Assembly (NCBI RefSeq): GCF_017743735.1
Contig: NZ_JAGHRO010000001.1
Span: 434,001-498,000 of the forward strand
Source of the DNA: Shimia sp. R9_2
Lineage (GTDB): Bacteria; Pseudomonadota; Alphaproteobacteria; Rhodobacterales; Rhodobacteraceae
Reading direction: 5' to 3'
Length of the DNA stretch: 64,000 bases
Positions 9,547 through 18,122 of this stretch are shown one piece after another. The first letter of the stretch is position 1; the number at the start of each line of letters is the position of its first letter. Below the pieces are notes generated by a model. That model saw only the letters and a list, made by a program, of their open reading frames with translations, had not been told where the DNA came from and did not search any database. Both the position numbers and the translations under genes were made by a program.

Positions 9547-10254
9547 ATGCGCGCTTCGAAACTGGTATTCTCGTTGGCGGTTGCGGCTTTTGCTGCGCCT
9601 GCGGTTCACGCGGAAGCCCTGAAACTGACCACACTGGAGTGGCCGCCTTATGTGATGGCGGATGGCAGCGGGGCGAGCACTGAGGCGGTGGTTGGTGCCT
9701 TTGCAGCGGCGGGGGATGAGGCCACCGTGCAGGTGTTTCCCTGGAACCGCGCGGTGAATCTGGCGGCGAAGGATCCTGCCTGGGTCGGTGTGTATCCGGA
9801 ATATTATGACACGGGCTCTGATGCGGATGCGGGCGGAGACCGGTGCCTCTATTCGGCGTCTTTTGGCACCAGTCCAGTGGGGTTCATCTATCGCACCGAC
9901 AGCGGGTTTGACTGGGCCAGCCATGAGGACCTGAAGGCCTATAAGATTGGCGTGGTGCAGGGCTATGTGAATGAGGCCACGTTTGATGCGATGGCGGTTG
10001 AGGGGGCGCTGACTGTGGATGCGGGGCCGACGGATGCCAGCAACGTCAGCAAAGTGGCGGCGGGCCGGATTGATGCGGCGGTGATTGACCGCAACGTGTT
10101 TGAGCATCTGGTGACGACCGAGGCGAATCTGGCGAGCCACGCCGGGGCATTGGCGTTCCATGAGGTGGTGCTGGAGGATCACAGCCTGCATGTGTGCTTT
10201 GAAAACAGCGACAATGGCCGCGCGGCGCGGGATCGGTTTAACGGCGCGCTGTAA
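9547..10254 (+). CDS. Orphan periplasmic solute-binding protein (SBP_bac_3-like)
   Basis: A 235-residue exported protein with a clear signal peptide (MRASKLVFSLAVAAFAAPAVHA) and an amino-acid-binding-protein-like fold. LTTLEWPPYVMADGSG starts lobe 1, and YKIGVVQGYV marks lobe 2. There is no permease or ATPase nearby, so it may be a stand-alone sensor or scavenging protein. The ATG at 9547 is chosen because AGGAAAGGAA lies at the right distance; an upstream in-frame start at 9508 would spoil the signal peptide. It ends at a good terminator. The ligand is unknown. Confidence 0.8.
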   Translation: MRASKLVFSLAVAAFAAPAVHAEALKLTTLEWPPYVMADGSGASTEAVVGAFAAAGDEATVQVFPWNRAVNLAAKDPAWVGVYPEYYDTGSDADAGGDRCLYSASFGTSPVGFIYRTDSGFDWASHEDLKAYKIGVVQGYVNEATFDAMAVEGALTVDAGPTDASNVSKVAAGRIDAAVIDRNVFEHLVTTEANLASHAGALAFHEVVLEDHSLHVCFENSDNGRAARDRFNGAL

Positions 10255-10278
10255 GGTGAGCTGACCTGAAAATGAGAG

Positions 10279-10310
10279 CCCCGTACATCTGAAGGTGTGC
10301 GGGGTTTTTC
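10279..10310 (+). terminator. Intrinsic terminator after the solute-binding protein gene
   Basis: CCCCGTACA pairs with TGTGCGGGG (one wobble) and is followed by TTTTT. Confidence 0.85.
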
Positions 10311-10411
10311 TGTGTCAGGCACACCAGCGTGCGGTGGTGTCAGGAAGTGTTTATCTCTCTTGCGCAGGGTTTGGGCAGTTTTGGCCACAACTGCCTGAGA
10401 AGGACCGCGCG

Positions 10412-11740
10412 ATGCCCCAGAGATCCCCGAACCTCGATATGCCTTATATTCAGCCGTCGCAGGCGCAGAAGCATGTCACCCACAATGAGGCGATAGAGCA
10501 GCTGGATGCGCTGGTCGGGCTGTCGGTGAAGGCTTTTGATGCGGTGGAGCCGCCTGCCAATCCGGCGGAAGGGGAGCGCTATGCGCTTGGGGCAGGCGCG
10601 AATGGGGATTGGGTCGGGCAGGACGGGATGCTGGCGGTCTGGGCCAATGGCGGCTGGCTGTATTTGACCCCGCAAGAAGGCTGGCGTGCCTTTGGCGAGG
10701 CGGAGCAGGCGTTGCGGATTTATCGTGGCGGGCAATGGACCGGGCTGTCCTTTGACCAGCTGGGGCTGGGGGCGACGCCGGATGCGGTGAACCGGCTTTC
10801 GGTGGCGGCAGAGGCGACGCTGTTCTCGCATGACGGGGCAGGGCATCAGCTGAAGCTGAACAAGGCATCCGCTGGCGACACAACCTCGCTGTTGTTTCAA
10901 TCCAATTGGACCGGCCATGCGGAGATGGGGCTGGCGGGGGAGAACGATTGGTCGATCAAAGTCTCGCCGGATGGGAGCAATTGGACAACAGCGCTCAAGG
11001 TTGCGGCGTCGACGGGGCATTTGAGTGGGAGTGCGGTGCAGGCGGATGCGCTGGATGCCACTGAGGGACGGCTGCTGACGGTGGGTGGCTTTGGGCTTGG
11101 AAGCGGTGCAGCACCGGAGGTGACGGATCTGAATGCAGCAAGTTCAGGTGGAATAGTCTCTGTCAATGCTGACACTGCCACCAATGTGCCGACAGGGTTG
11201 AGCGGGCGGCATGCGGTTTTGGTGGCGAAATCAGAATCCGATGGCGGGTTTCAGATGTTGTGTGATCAGGGTGGTGGGGCGCTTTATCTGCGGCGGCTTG
11301 ATGGTGGTGTTTGGGGCGCGTGGCAGCGGCTTTGGGACAGTGGGTCGCTGGTGGGCAGCGTCTCAGAGAGCGGCGGCATGCCCACGGGAGCGGTGATCGA
11401 GCAGGGGAGCGGTGCCAATGGGGCTTTCACCAAATGGGCGGATGGGACGATGATCTGTGCGCATGCGCTGGACCTGAGCTTTGATGCTGTGCATCGGCTG
11501 GCCGCTGACTGGAGCTACCCAGCGGGTTTTGCCGCACCACCGGCGGTGACTGCGACGCTGGATGGGGACGATCTGGCCGCCAATGCCACGCCGGTTGCAA
11601 GCGAGGTTGGCGCCGTGGGGATGGAAGCGGTGGGCGCTAGTTCCGCGCGGGCGGCGCTGCACCGGATCAGTGGGCTGACAGATTTTGCGACTGGAGATAG
11701 CGCACGGGTCTATCTGAGCGCGCAGGGGCGATGGCTTTAA
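10412..11740 (+). CDS. DUF2793 protein, phage-tail/GTA-spike-like
   Basis: A 442-residue protein with an N-terminal DUF2793 domain (PYIQPSQAQKHVTHNEAIEQ at about residues 11-30, then the repeated G-W-x-W pattern to about residue 115). The middle is Gly/Ala-rich and beta-structured. Around residues 270-320 it has a pyocin-knob-like stretch (GALYLRRLDGGVWGAWQRLW), then a tail-fibre-like end (GANGAFTKWADGTMIC). DUF2793 proteins are phage or gene-transfer-agent surface components, and I recall related head-spike proteins in Rhodobacter capsulatus. No phage or GTA genes flank it here. The start at 10412 is set by AGAAGGA upstream; the open frame extends to 10295 without a site. Confidence 0.75.
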   Translation: MPQRSPNLDMPYIQPSQAQKHVTHNEAIEQLDALVGLSVKAFDAVEPPANPAEGERYALGAGANGDWVGQDGMLAVWANGGWLYLTPQEGWRAFGEAEQALRIYRGGQWTGLSFDQLGLGATPDAVNRLSVAAEATLFSHDGAGHQLKLNKASAGDTTSLLFQSNWTGHAEMGLAGENDWSIKVSPDGSNWTTALKVAASTGHLSGSAVQADALDATEGRLLTVGGFGLGSGAAPEVTDLNAASSGGIVSVNADTATNVPTGLSGRHAVLVAKSESDGGFQMLCDQGGGALYLRRLDGGVWGAWQRLWDSGSLVGSVSESGGMPTGAVIEQGSGANGAFTKWADGTMICAHALDLSFDAVHRLAADWSYPAGFAAPPAVTATLDGDDLAANATPVASEVGAVGMEAVGASSARAALHRISGLTDFATGDSARVYLSAQGRWL

Positions 11741-11744
11741 ACAA

Positions 11745-11769
11745 AAGCCCCGGCGCATGGCCGGGGCTT
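11745..11769. terminator. Bidirectional terminator between DUF2793 gene and msrA
   Basis: GCCCCGGC at 11747-11754 pairs perfectly with GCCGGGGC at 11760-11767. It lies between convergent genes. The T-rich flank is better for the minus strand, that is for msrBA. Confidence 0.8.
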
Positions 11770-11787
11770 GGAATGTTACGCTGAACT

Positions 11788-12288
11788 TTACCCTGCGCGT
11801 TTGGGCAGGACCCAGTCGGGGCGGGCGAAGTGGCAGGTGTAGCCGCCTTTGTTTTTCTCCAGATAGTCCTGATGATACTCTTCGGCTTCCCAGAAGTCGC
11901 TGACGGCTGTGACTTCGGTGACGACTTTGCCGGGCCAGAGACCGGAGGCTTCGACGTCCTTGATGGTGTCAATCGCCATCTCTTTCTGCGCCTCATCCAC
12001 ATAGAAGATGGCGGAGCGGTAGGAGGTGCCGATGTCGTTGCCCTGACGGTTCACCGTGGTCGGGTCATGGATCTGGAAGAAGAACTCCAGCAGTTTGCGG
12101 AAAGAGGTCTTTGCCGGATCAAAGGTGATTTCGATGGCCTCGGCATGGGTGCCGTGATTTTTGTAAGTCGCATTGGGGACATCGCCGCCGGTGTAGCCTA
12201 CGCGGGTTGCCAGAACCCCATCCATCTTCCGGATCAGGTCTTCCATGCCCCAGAAGCAGCCGCCTGCCAGTACTGCGCGTTCGCTCAT
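11788..12288 (-). CDS. msrA: Peptide methionine (S)-S-oxide reductase
   Basis: A 166-residue MsrA that reduces the S epimer of methionine sulfoxide in proteins. The catalytic motif GGCFWGMED places the nucleophile at Cys11; VGYTGG, NPTY-like NATYKNH and HAEAIEI are typical. A C-terminal GGYTCHF cysteine is present. No signal peptide is visible, so it acts in the cytoplasm. Its ATG overlaps the msrB stop by four bases (ATGA), so the two are co-translated. Confidence 0.97.
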   Translation of the reverse strand: MSERAVLAGGCFWGMEDLIRKMDGVLATRVGYTGGDVPNATYKNHGTHAEAIEITFDPAKTSFRKLLEFFFQIHDPTTVNRQGNDIGTSYRSAIFYVDEAQKEMAIDTIKDVEASGLWPGKVVTEVTAVSDFWEAEEYHQDYLEKNKGGYTCHFARPDWVLPKRAG

Positions 12289-12737
12289 TGGTCGATCTCC
12301 TTTACTTGGTCGAGATAGGCGCCATAGCCCTCTGCCTCCATATCGTCGCGATGCACGAAACGCAAAGAGGCGGAGTTGATGCAGTAGCGCAGCCCGCCGC
12401 GGTCGCGGGGACCGTCAGGGAACACATGGCCCAGATGGCTGTCGCCGTGCTTGGAGCGCACTTCGGTGCGGATCATGCCGTGGGTGCTATCATGATGTTC
12501 GGTGACAAAGGCCGCTTCCACCGGTTTGGTGAAGCTGGGCCAGCCGCAGCCGCTTTCATATTTGTCAGAGCTGACAAAGAGCGGCTCGCCAGAGACAACA
12601 TCCACATAGAGGCCGGGTTCTTTATTATACAAAAGCTTGCCGGAGCCCGGGCGCTCTGTCCCGTTTTCCTGTGTGACCCAGAATTGTTCGTCATTCAGGG
12701 CTGCAATGGCATCCATATCACGTCTGTAGGTGGTCAT
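12285..12737 (-). CDS. msrB: Peptide methionine (R)-S-oxide reductase
   Basis: A 150-residue MsrB that reduces the R epimer of methionine sulfoxide, first gene of the msrB-msrA operon. The catalytic cysteine is in RYCINSASL (Cys119) and a likely resolving cysteine is in SGCGWPSF (Cys64). The two CxxC pairs that bind structural zinc in many MsrBs are not seen ([11 protein letters not shown] replaces the usual CxxC site), so this is the zinc-less form. It has no signal peptide. Confidence 0.96.
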   Translation of the reverse strand: MTTYRRDMDAIAALNDEQFWVTQENGTERPGSGKLLYNKEPGLYVDVVSGEPLFVSSDKYESGCGWPSFTKPVEAAFVTEHHDSTHGMIRTEVRSKHGDSHLGHVFPDGPRDRGGLRYCINSASLRFVHRDDMEAEGYGAYLDQVKEIDQ

Positions 12738-12873
12738 TGGCCTCTCCTTCCCGCGCTGCGACTTTGCAGCGGCGTGTCTCTTTTCTCCCTTGGAATATGG
12801 GAGATATGGAGGTGATGAAAAGGGGGATCACGCCAGCGTCATGATAACCGAGGCTGGCGTGGCGTTTGCGAGA

Positions 12874-13281
12874 TCAGGCGTTTGCGGCGCTGAGGGCGGT
12901 GTCCAGCAGGCCTTTGATCTGGGATTTGGAGGTGCCTGCAACGATGCGACCAAGCTCTTGATCACCTTTCAGCACCACCAATGTAGAGCGGCGCGGGATC
13001 TTGAGGCTCTTGGTCAGCTCCGCCTTGCGGTAGGTGTCCCAGTCGACCTTGATGAAGGTGATGGTCTCGCCATAGGCCGGGTTTTCGTCGATCAGTTCGT
13101 TTACCACGCGCTCTTGCGTGGCGCAGGTGGCGCACCAGGTCGCGGAGAAATCAAGGAAGACGATGTCTCCCTTGGCGAGGTGCTGCTTCACGAGGCCGGG
13201 GGTGTAGTCGGTGGCGGCGCGGCTGGCAAAAGGCGCCAGAAGCGACGCGGCTGCGGCGGTCAGGAATGTGCGGCGGTGCAT
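12874..13281 (-). CDS. Exported thioredoxin-family protein
   Basis: A 135-residue thioredoxin-like protein with an N-terminal twin-arginine-like signal (MHRRTFLTAAAASLLAPFASRA) and the active site WCATC (Cys50, Cys53) preceded by LDFSATWC. The cis-proline-equivalent region is PRRSTLVV. It would work as a periplasmic reductase. It lies 15 bases downstream of a CcdA-type membrane protein on the same strand, the natural electron donor, so the pair looks like a split DsbD. Its target protein is not evident. Confidence 0.9.
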   Translation of the reverse strand: MHRRTFLTAAAASLLAPFASRAATDYTPGLVKQHLAKGDIVFLDFSATWCATCATQERVVNELIDENPAYGETITFIKVDWDTYRKAELTKSLKIPRRSTLVVLKGDQELGRIVAGTSKSQIKGLLDTALSAANA

Positions 13282-13296
13282 GGAAAACTCCTTTGA

Positions 13297-14010
13297 TTAA
13301 ACGGATACAGACAAGTCGATGAGCCATGCCGGCATGATGCTGAGCAGCCAGCCTTCGATCACGTGATGCAGGCTGAAGAAGAGCGCGAGGCCGGTGGCAA
13401 GGAAGATGGCGCCCATGATGGGGCGGGATTTTGCGGCGATGGCGCGCATGGTGGCCTGATGGCGGCCGATGGTGGAGCGCGCGCCGTAGCCAAGGCCCAA
13501 GATCAGCGTGGAGACACCGGCGGCAAAAGCGACCATGATCAGCGCGGCAAAGCCGAGGTTTTCCCCTTGGCTCGCCAGAGAAATGGCGCCGCCCAGTGTT
13601 GGGCCAATGCAGGGGGACCAGACCGCCCCCAAGAGCAGGCCACCAAGGAACTGGCCGCGCAGGGTGGAATTGTCCACCGCGTCCATGCCGCTGTCTGCCT
13701 TGGCGGCAACACCGGCGGTGGCGGTGGAAAACGCCATGGAGAAGCGCGGAACCAGCAGGATGGCCCCGAAGACGATCATCAGAACCGCACCGGCCTGAGA
13801 CAGGGTTTCCGGTGTCAGACCGATGGCATAGCCAAAGGTGGTCACGAGCATGCCCAGCACCACGAAGCTGATGCTCATCCCAAGGGCGAGCGCGGCAGGG
13901 CCATGTTTGGAGGCCTGAAGGGCGGTGGCCAGAACAATCGGCAACACGGGCACCACACAGGGGTTGATCAGGGTCAGCAGCCCTGCGGCATATGCAAAGA
14001 CAAATTCCAT
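13297..14010 (-). CDS. CcdA-family cytochrome c biogenesis/thiol transport membrane protein
   Basis: A 237-residue polytopic membrane protein, about six TM helices, with the two conserved cysteine motifs of the CcdA/DsbD core: NPCVVP (Cys18) and SPCIGPTLG (Cys134). This family passes reducing equivalents from cytoplasmic thioredoxin to the periplasm. Start ATG 14010 is preferred over a GTG at 14016. It is directly followed by the exported thioredoxin gene, which would accept the electrons. Confidence 0.92.
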   Translation of the reverse strand: MEFVFAYAAGLLTLINPCVVPVLPIVLATALQASKHGPAALALGMSISFVVLGMLVTTFGYAIGLTPETLSQAGAVLMIVFGAILLVPRFSMAFSTATAGVAAKADSGMDAVDNSTLRGQFLGGLLLGAVWSPCIGPTLGGAISLASQGENLGFAALIMVAFAAGVSTLILGLGYGARSTIGRHQATMRAIAAKSRPIMGAIFLATGLALFFSLHHVIEGWLLSIMPAWLIDLSVSV

Positions 14011-14067
14011 GGCCACCTTTTGCCAAGGCGGCGCTGTTCTGTCATGTGAAACCCGTCTGACAGGTGA

Positions 14068-14952
14068 TCACGTGGTCGTGTGAATTTGTTTCGTCTGTTT
14101 GGAGAGTTGCACCGCGAGGATGCCTGCGCAAATGACGATCACGCCGATGATGTCGGTCATCTGGAGCCGCTCACCCAGCACAAAGGCGGCGATGGCGACA
14201 CCGAAAAACGGGTTTAGAAAATGAAAGGTAGAGGCTTTGACGGCGCCGATGCGGCCCACCAGCGCAAACCAGATCCAGGTGGCGAGCAGGCCGGGGACGA
14301 GCACGGTGTAGGCAAAAGCGGTGATCATCGCAGGGTTCCAGTTGAACGCCCAGGTTTCAAATATCAGCGATGCAAAAAACAGCGTTATGGAGCCGACAAA
14401 CATCTGCAGGCCAACGATCATCAGGACATTGCCACCACCGGAGGCATTGCGCACGGTGAGCGTGGCCACTGCGAGGGCCAGCGCGGCGATGACACAGAGC
14501 AGCACGCCAAAGAGATCCACACCCTGTTGCAGGCGGCCCGCCATGATCAGGATCACGCCGCCAAAGCCGACGATCAACCCGATGGCAGCAACAGGTGTCA
14601 GGCGCTCGCCCAGCACCGACCAGCCCAGAAGCGCCACGATGAGCGGCATGGTGGAGGCGATGATGGAGGCCAGCGAGGCTTCGACCGTGGTCATGGCGGT
14701 AAAATTCAGACCCAGATACAGCGCGTTCTGGCAGAGGCCAAAGATCAGGGTTGCGCGCCATTGAGAGGGGGTAAGCTTCCAGCTTTGCCCCAGCGCGCGG
14801 GCGATCAGCACGCCGATTGTGCCCGCCAGTGCAAACCGCAGAGACGAAATCGCAAGCGGCGGGGCGTCAGCCACAATAATGCGGGCGGAGGTGAAGGCTG
14901 AGGACCAGATCAGGGCAAACAGCAGCCCCATGCCTATTGCGCGAAAGTCCAT
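14068..14952 (-). CDS. EamA family DMT-superfamily transporter
   Basis: A 294-residue inner-membrane protein with ten predicted TM helices in two EamA repeats. Typical features are PPLAISSLRFALAG in the first repeat and the second repeat beginning near GVLLCVIAALALAV. Proteins of this family usually export metabolites or amino acids. The substrate is not predictable. It is monocistronic and divergent from the potassium channel gene. Confidence 0.88.
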   Translation of the reverse strand: MDFRAIGMGLLFALIWSSAFTSARIIVADAPPLAISSLRFALAGTIGVLIARALGQSWKLTPSQWRATLIFGLCQNALYLGLNFTAMTTVEASLASIIASTMPLIVALLGWSVLGERLTPVAAIGLIVGFGGVILIMAGRLQQGVDLFGVLLCVIAALALAVATLTVRNASGGGNVLMIVGLQMFVGSITLFFASLIFETWAFNWNPAMITAFAYTVLVPGLLATWIWFALVGRIGAVKASTFHFLNPFFGVAIAAFVLGERLQMTDIIGVIVICAGILAVQLSKQTKQIHTTT

Positions 14953-15010
14953 CCAGCCGGTCTCAACTTATTGTATTGTGTGTAGGTTTTTTCGATGTAA
15001 CCCCATCAGA

Positions 15011-15102
15011 GGTTGTGTCGCAACCAGACAGTTGGCAGAGGATTGAGGCGTAGGGTTGCAACGAGCTTGGCAGCACGGGCCTCGCGGCGGCGCTTGCCAA
15101 GC
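15011..15102 (+). promoter_or_regulatory. Two inverted repeats in the leader of the channel gene
   Basis: GGTTG-TGTCG-CAACC is a perfect dyad at 15011-15025. Further on, GCTTGGCA (15065-15072) pairs with TGCCAAGC (15095-15102), and a T-rich GGCTTTTCTT follows. The second is terminator-like and lies upstream of the channel start, so it could be an attenuator or the end of a small RNA. The evidence is structural only. Confidence 0.35.
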
Positions 15103-15178
15103 GGCTTTTCTTGCGCGGGACGTTGCGACTAGGGTGAGGAAACGCCGACATTTGGGGCGTGAATTTGAGGGCAGACAG

Positions 15179-15835
15179 GTGAGTGAAACGACGGATATTC
15201 CGGCCCCGACTGGCTTTATTCAGACCCATCGATGGTCGATCCTGCTGGCGTTGCTGGTGGCGCTGATCCTTCTGGACGGGTTTGAAGACCGCGTGCATTG
15301 GGCGGATACCGCGGGGCTTTGGGGGCTGAGCCTGTTGTTTCTGGGCGTTGTTGGGGCCACCGGGCGCAACACGGTTCTGCGCTTTGTCATCGGCGTGCCA
15401 GTGCTGATCTGGATCGCGCTGATCGTGCTAAACGAATTTGCCGGTGTCAGAGTGGACGGCAGCCTGGCCATTCTGGCAGGGATTTTGCTGTTTGGGTCGA
15501 TGCTCACCAGTTTCTGGCAGCTGATTGGGCCGGTGCATTCCGAATATGAGCGGCTGTCCAGCGGGGTGTTTGGCTATCTGTTGATGGCGATGCTGTGGGG
15601 CGTGATTTACTGGCGGATCGAGGCGGTGCATCCCGGGTCTTTCAACTTGCCGGGGGATGTTGGGGACGAGCGCGCGCCGTTTGTCTATTTCTCGATGATC
15701 ACCATGACAACGGTGGGCTATGGCGAGATGACCCCGGCGGCGAGCCTGCCGCGGGTGTTGACCGGATTGCAGGCGATTGTGGGCACGATGTTTGTGGCGA
15801 TCTTTATCGGGCGGATTGTGGGGCGGCTGAAATGA
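15179..15835 (+). CDS. Potassium channel family protein (Ion_trans_2)
   Basis: A 218-residue membrane protein with about four N-terminal TM segments, a further TM (GVFGYLLMAMLWGVIYW), a pore loop with the potassium selectivity filter TVGYGE at residues 178-183, and a last TM (LQAIVGTMFVAIFIGRIVG). No cytoplasmic RCK or cyclic-nucleotide domain is present. The GTG at 15179 follows a purine-rich stretch and gives a sensible N-terminus; the frame is open back to 15056. Its TGA overlaps the next ATG. Confidence 0.88.
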   Translation: MSETTDIPAPTGFIQTHRWSILLALLVALILLDGFEDRVHWADTAGLWGLSLLFLGVVGATGRNTVLRFVIGVPVLIWIALIVLNEFAGVRVDGSLAILAGILLFGSMLTSFWQLIGPVHSEYERLSSGVFGYLLMAMLWGVIYWRIEAVHPGSFNLPGDVGDERAPFVYFSMITMTTVGYGEMTPAASLPRVLTGLQAIVGTMFVAIFIGRIVGRLK

Positions 15836-16200
15836 AGGGTGTGCAGTATCAGATCACCTGGGTTTATACCGAGGCGCTTGCGCCCTGTGTGACCTTCTAT
15901 CGCGACACGCTGGGGCTGCCGGTTGCACATGATGCGGGCAGCGCGATGATATTTGAGAAAGCGCCCGGTGCGCGCATTGGTGTGTGCGAGGCTTTTGGGG
16001 ATCGGGTGGTGCAGCCCGAAGGCAGCATGATCACACTTGTGGTGGAGGATCGCACCGCCGTGGATAGAGCCTATACCACCCTAAAAGCGGCCAAAGTCGC
16101 CCTGCGGGGCGCACCGGAAGAGATGGCGCGCTTTGGCATCTACAGCTTTTTCTGCACCGATCCGAACGGGTATCAGATCGAGGTGCAGTGTTTTCTTTAG
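15832..16200 (+). CDS. VOC family (glyoxalase/bleomycin-resistance fold) protein
   Basis: A 122-residue vicinal-oxygen-chelate protein. The core shows FYRDTLGLPVAHD, then a second repeat ending FFCTDPNGYQIEVQCFL, which is the usual glyoxalase/dioxygenase C-terminal signature with the metal-binding Glu. It is translationally coupled to the channel gene through an ATGA overlap. The substrate is unknown. Confidence 0.9.
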   Translation: MKGVQYQITWVYTEALAPCVTFYRDTLGLPVAHDAGSAMIFEKAPGARIGVCEAFGDRVVQPEGSMITLVVEDRTAVDRAYTTLKAAKVALRGAPEEMARFGIYSFFCTDPNGYQIEVQCFL

Positions 16201-16272
16201 GATAGGGTTGCGAGAGTCTCCTTCCCCATAGCGCGCATTCTGTTTAAAGGTGCCACAAACAGGAGCCTGCGC

Positions 16273-17379
16273 ATGTCGATGAATAGCTTTGGACACCTTT
16301 TCCGCGTCACCACCTGGGGTGAGAGCCATGGGCCTGCGCTGGGCGCGACCGTGGATGGCTGCCCTCCCGGTGTGCCTGTGGATGAGGCGATGCTGCAGCA
16401 TTGGCTGGACAAGCGCCGCCCGGGCCAGAACAAGAACACCACCCAGCGCAATGAGCCGGATGCGGTGAAAATCTTGTCGGGCGTGTTTGAGGGCAAGACC
16501 ACAGGCACCTCGATCCAGTTGATGATCGAAAACACCGATCAGCGCAGCCGCGATTATGGCGAGATCAGCCAGACGTTTCGCCCGGGCCACGCCGACATCA
16601 CCTATCATCTGAAATACGGCAATCGCGACTACCGCGGTGGCGGTCGCAGCTCTGCGCGCGAAACGGCGGCGCGTGTGGCCGCGGGCGGCATCGCGCGTGA
16701 AGCGATCAAGGCGCTGGCCCCCGATCTTGAGATCAAGGGCTACATGACCAAGATGGGCGCGCTTGAGATCGACCGCGAGAATTTCCAGTGGGATGCGATT
16801 GACCGCAATGATTTCTGGATTCCGCAGTCAGCCGATGTGGCGCAGGAGTGGGAAGACTACCTGCAGGCGCTGCGCAAGGAGCACGACAGTGTCGGCGGCG
16901 TGATTGAGGTGGTGGCGCGTAATGTGCCTGCCGGGATCGGTGCGCCGATTTACAGCAAGCTCGACACAGATCTGGCCGCAGCGATGATGTCGATCAACGC
17001 CGTCAAAGGTGTGGAGATCGGTGAAGGTATGGCCGCCGCCGGGCTGAAAGGCTCGGAAAATGCGGATGAGATTTTCATGGGCAATGACGGCCAGCCGGTG
17101 TTCTCCTCCAACCATGCGGGCGGCATTCTGGGTGGCATTTCCACGGGTCAGGACGTTGTGGTGCGTTTTGCGGTGAAGCCGACAAGCTCTATCCTCACCC
17201 CGCGCAAGTCGATCCGCAAAGATGGCAGCCCCACCGAAGTGATCACCAAAGGGCGGCACGATCCTTGTGTGGGCATCCGCGCGGTGCCGGTGGGCGAGGC
17301 GATGATGGCCTGTGTGATTCTGGATCACCTGCTGCTGCATCGCGGTCAGGTCGGAGAAAATCAGGGTAAGATTGGCTGA
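16273..17379 (+). CDS. aroC: Chorismate synthase
   Basis: A 368-residue FMN-dependent enzyme converting 5-enolpyruvylshikimate 3-phosphate to chorismate, the last shared step of aromatic amino acid synthesis. All three family signatures are visible: [18 protein letters not shown] near the start, the [19 protein letters not shown] loop near residue 120, and [17 protein letters not shown] near residue 325. AGGAG lies eight bases before the ATG. Its TGA shares one base with the start of the following HD gene. Confidence 0.98.
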   Translation: MSMNSFGHLFRVTTWGESHGPALGATVDGCPPGVPVDEAMLQHWLDKRRPGQNKNTTQRNEPDAVKILSGVFEGKTTGTSIQLMIENTDQRSRDYGEISQTFRPGHADITYHLKYGNRDYRGGGRSSARETAARVAAGGIAREAIKALAPDLEIKGYMTKMGALEIDRENFQWDAIDRNDFWIPQSADVAQEWEDYLQALRKEHDSVGGVIEVVARNVPAGIGAPIYSKLDTDLAAAMMSINAVKGVEIGEGMAAAGLKGSENADEIFMGNDGQPVFSSNHAGGILGGISTGQDVVVRFAVKPTSSILTPRKSIRKDGSPTEVITKGRHDPCVGIRAVPVGEAMMACVILDHLLLHRGQVGENQGKIG

Positions 17380-18050
17380 TGCTGGACGGGACGGAATTGC
17401 AGGAGCTGAGAACGGCGCTGCGAGACGTCGCCGCAGAGCGCATGGCACAGGACAGCGGCCATGATCTGGCGCATCTGGATCGTGTCTGGTCCAATGCGCA
17501 ACGGCTGGCCCGTTCCGAAGGCGAAGTGGATCTGAAAATCCTTCTGGGTGCGGCCTATCTGCATGATCTGGTGAACCTGCCCAAAAACGCCCCGAACCGC
17601 TCCAAGGCCAGCACTTTGGCAGCTGCTGCGGCCGCGCCGGTTCTGCGCGAACTGGGGTTTGACAATCATCAAGTTGCCGCCACGCAGCATGCGATTGCGG
17701 CACATAGCTTTTCAGCCGGACTTGCACCCAAATCCAAAGAGGCACGGATATTGCGGGATGCGGACAGGCTGGATGCGCTGGGCATGATCGGGATTGCCCG
17801 CACTTTTGCGGTGAGCGGGGCTTTGGGCACGCCGCTTTATGATCCTCAGGATCCGTTTGCCACATCGCGGGACTTGGATGATGGCGCCTTTGCGCTGGAT
17901 CATTGGCCGGTGAAGCTGTTCCGTTTGCCGGAAGACATGTTAACCCAGGCAGGCAAAGCCATCGCAAAAGAGCGTGTCGCCAATATGCGCCGTTATGCAG
18001 CGGTTTTGGCGAGTGAGCTGGGCATCGTTCTGCCAGACAGCTGGAGCTGA
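17379..18050 (+). CDS. HD domain-containing hydrolase
   Basis: A 223-residue HD-superfamily protein related to YedJ-type phosphohydrolases. The metal ligands are seen as HDLAHLDRVWSNA (His), AAYLHDL (HD) and RDADRLDALG (Asp). It probably hydrolyses a phosphate ester or nucleotide. It is coupled to aroC by a one-base stop/start overlap, but no link to aromatic synthesis is evident beyond that. Confidence 0.88.
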   Translation: MLDGTELQELRTALRDVAAERMAQDSGHDLAHLDRVWSNAQRLARSEGEVDLKILLGAAYLHDLVNLPKNAPNRSKASTLAAAAAAPVLRELGFDNHQVAATQHAIAAHSFSAGLAPKSKEARILRDADRLDALGMIGIARTFAVSGALGTPLYDPQDPFATSRDLDDGAFALDHWPVKLFRLPEDMLTQAGKAIAKERVANMRRYAAVLASELGIVLPDSWS

Positions 18051-18122
18051 GAGCGCGCCGGCGTTCGCGGGGTTATCCACTGGACGTGGAACTTACCAAG
18101 GCAGTTTTGTCGATAGGCTTGG

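Noticed and set aside
15056-15178. Upstream extension of the potassium channel frame to 15056
   Set aside because: The added 41 residues are Arg/Gly-rich and span a hairpin; the GTG at 15179 gives a normal N-terminus.
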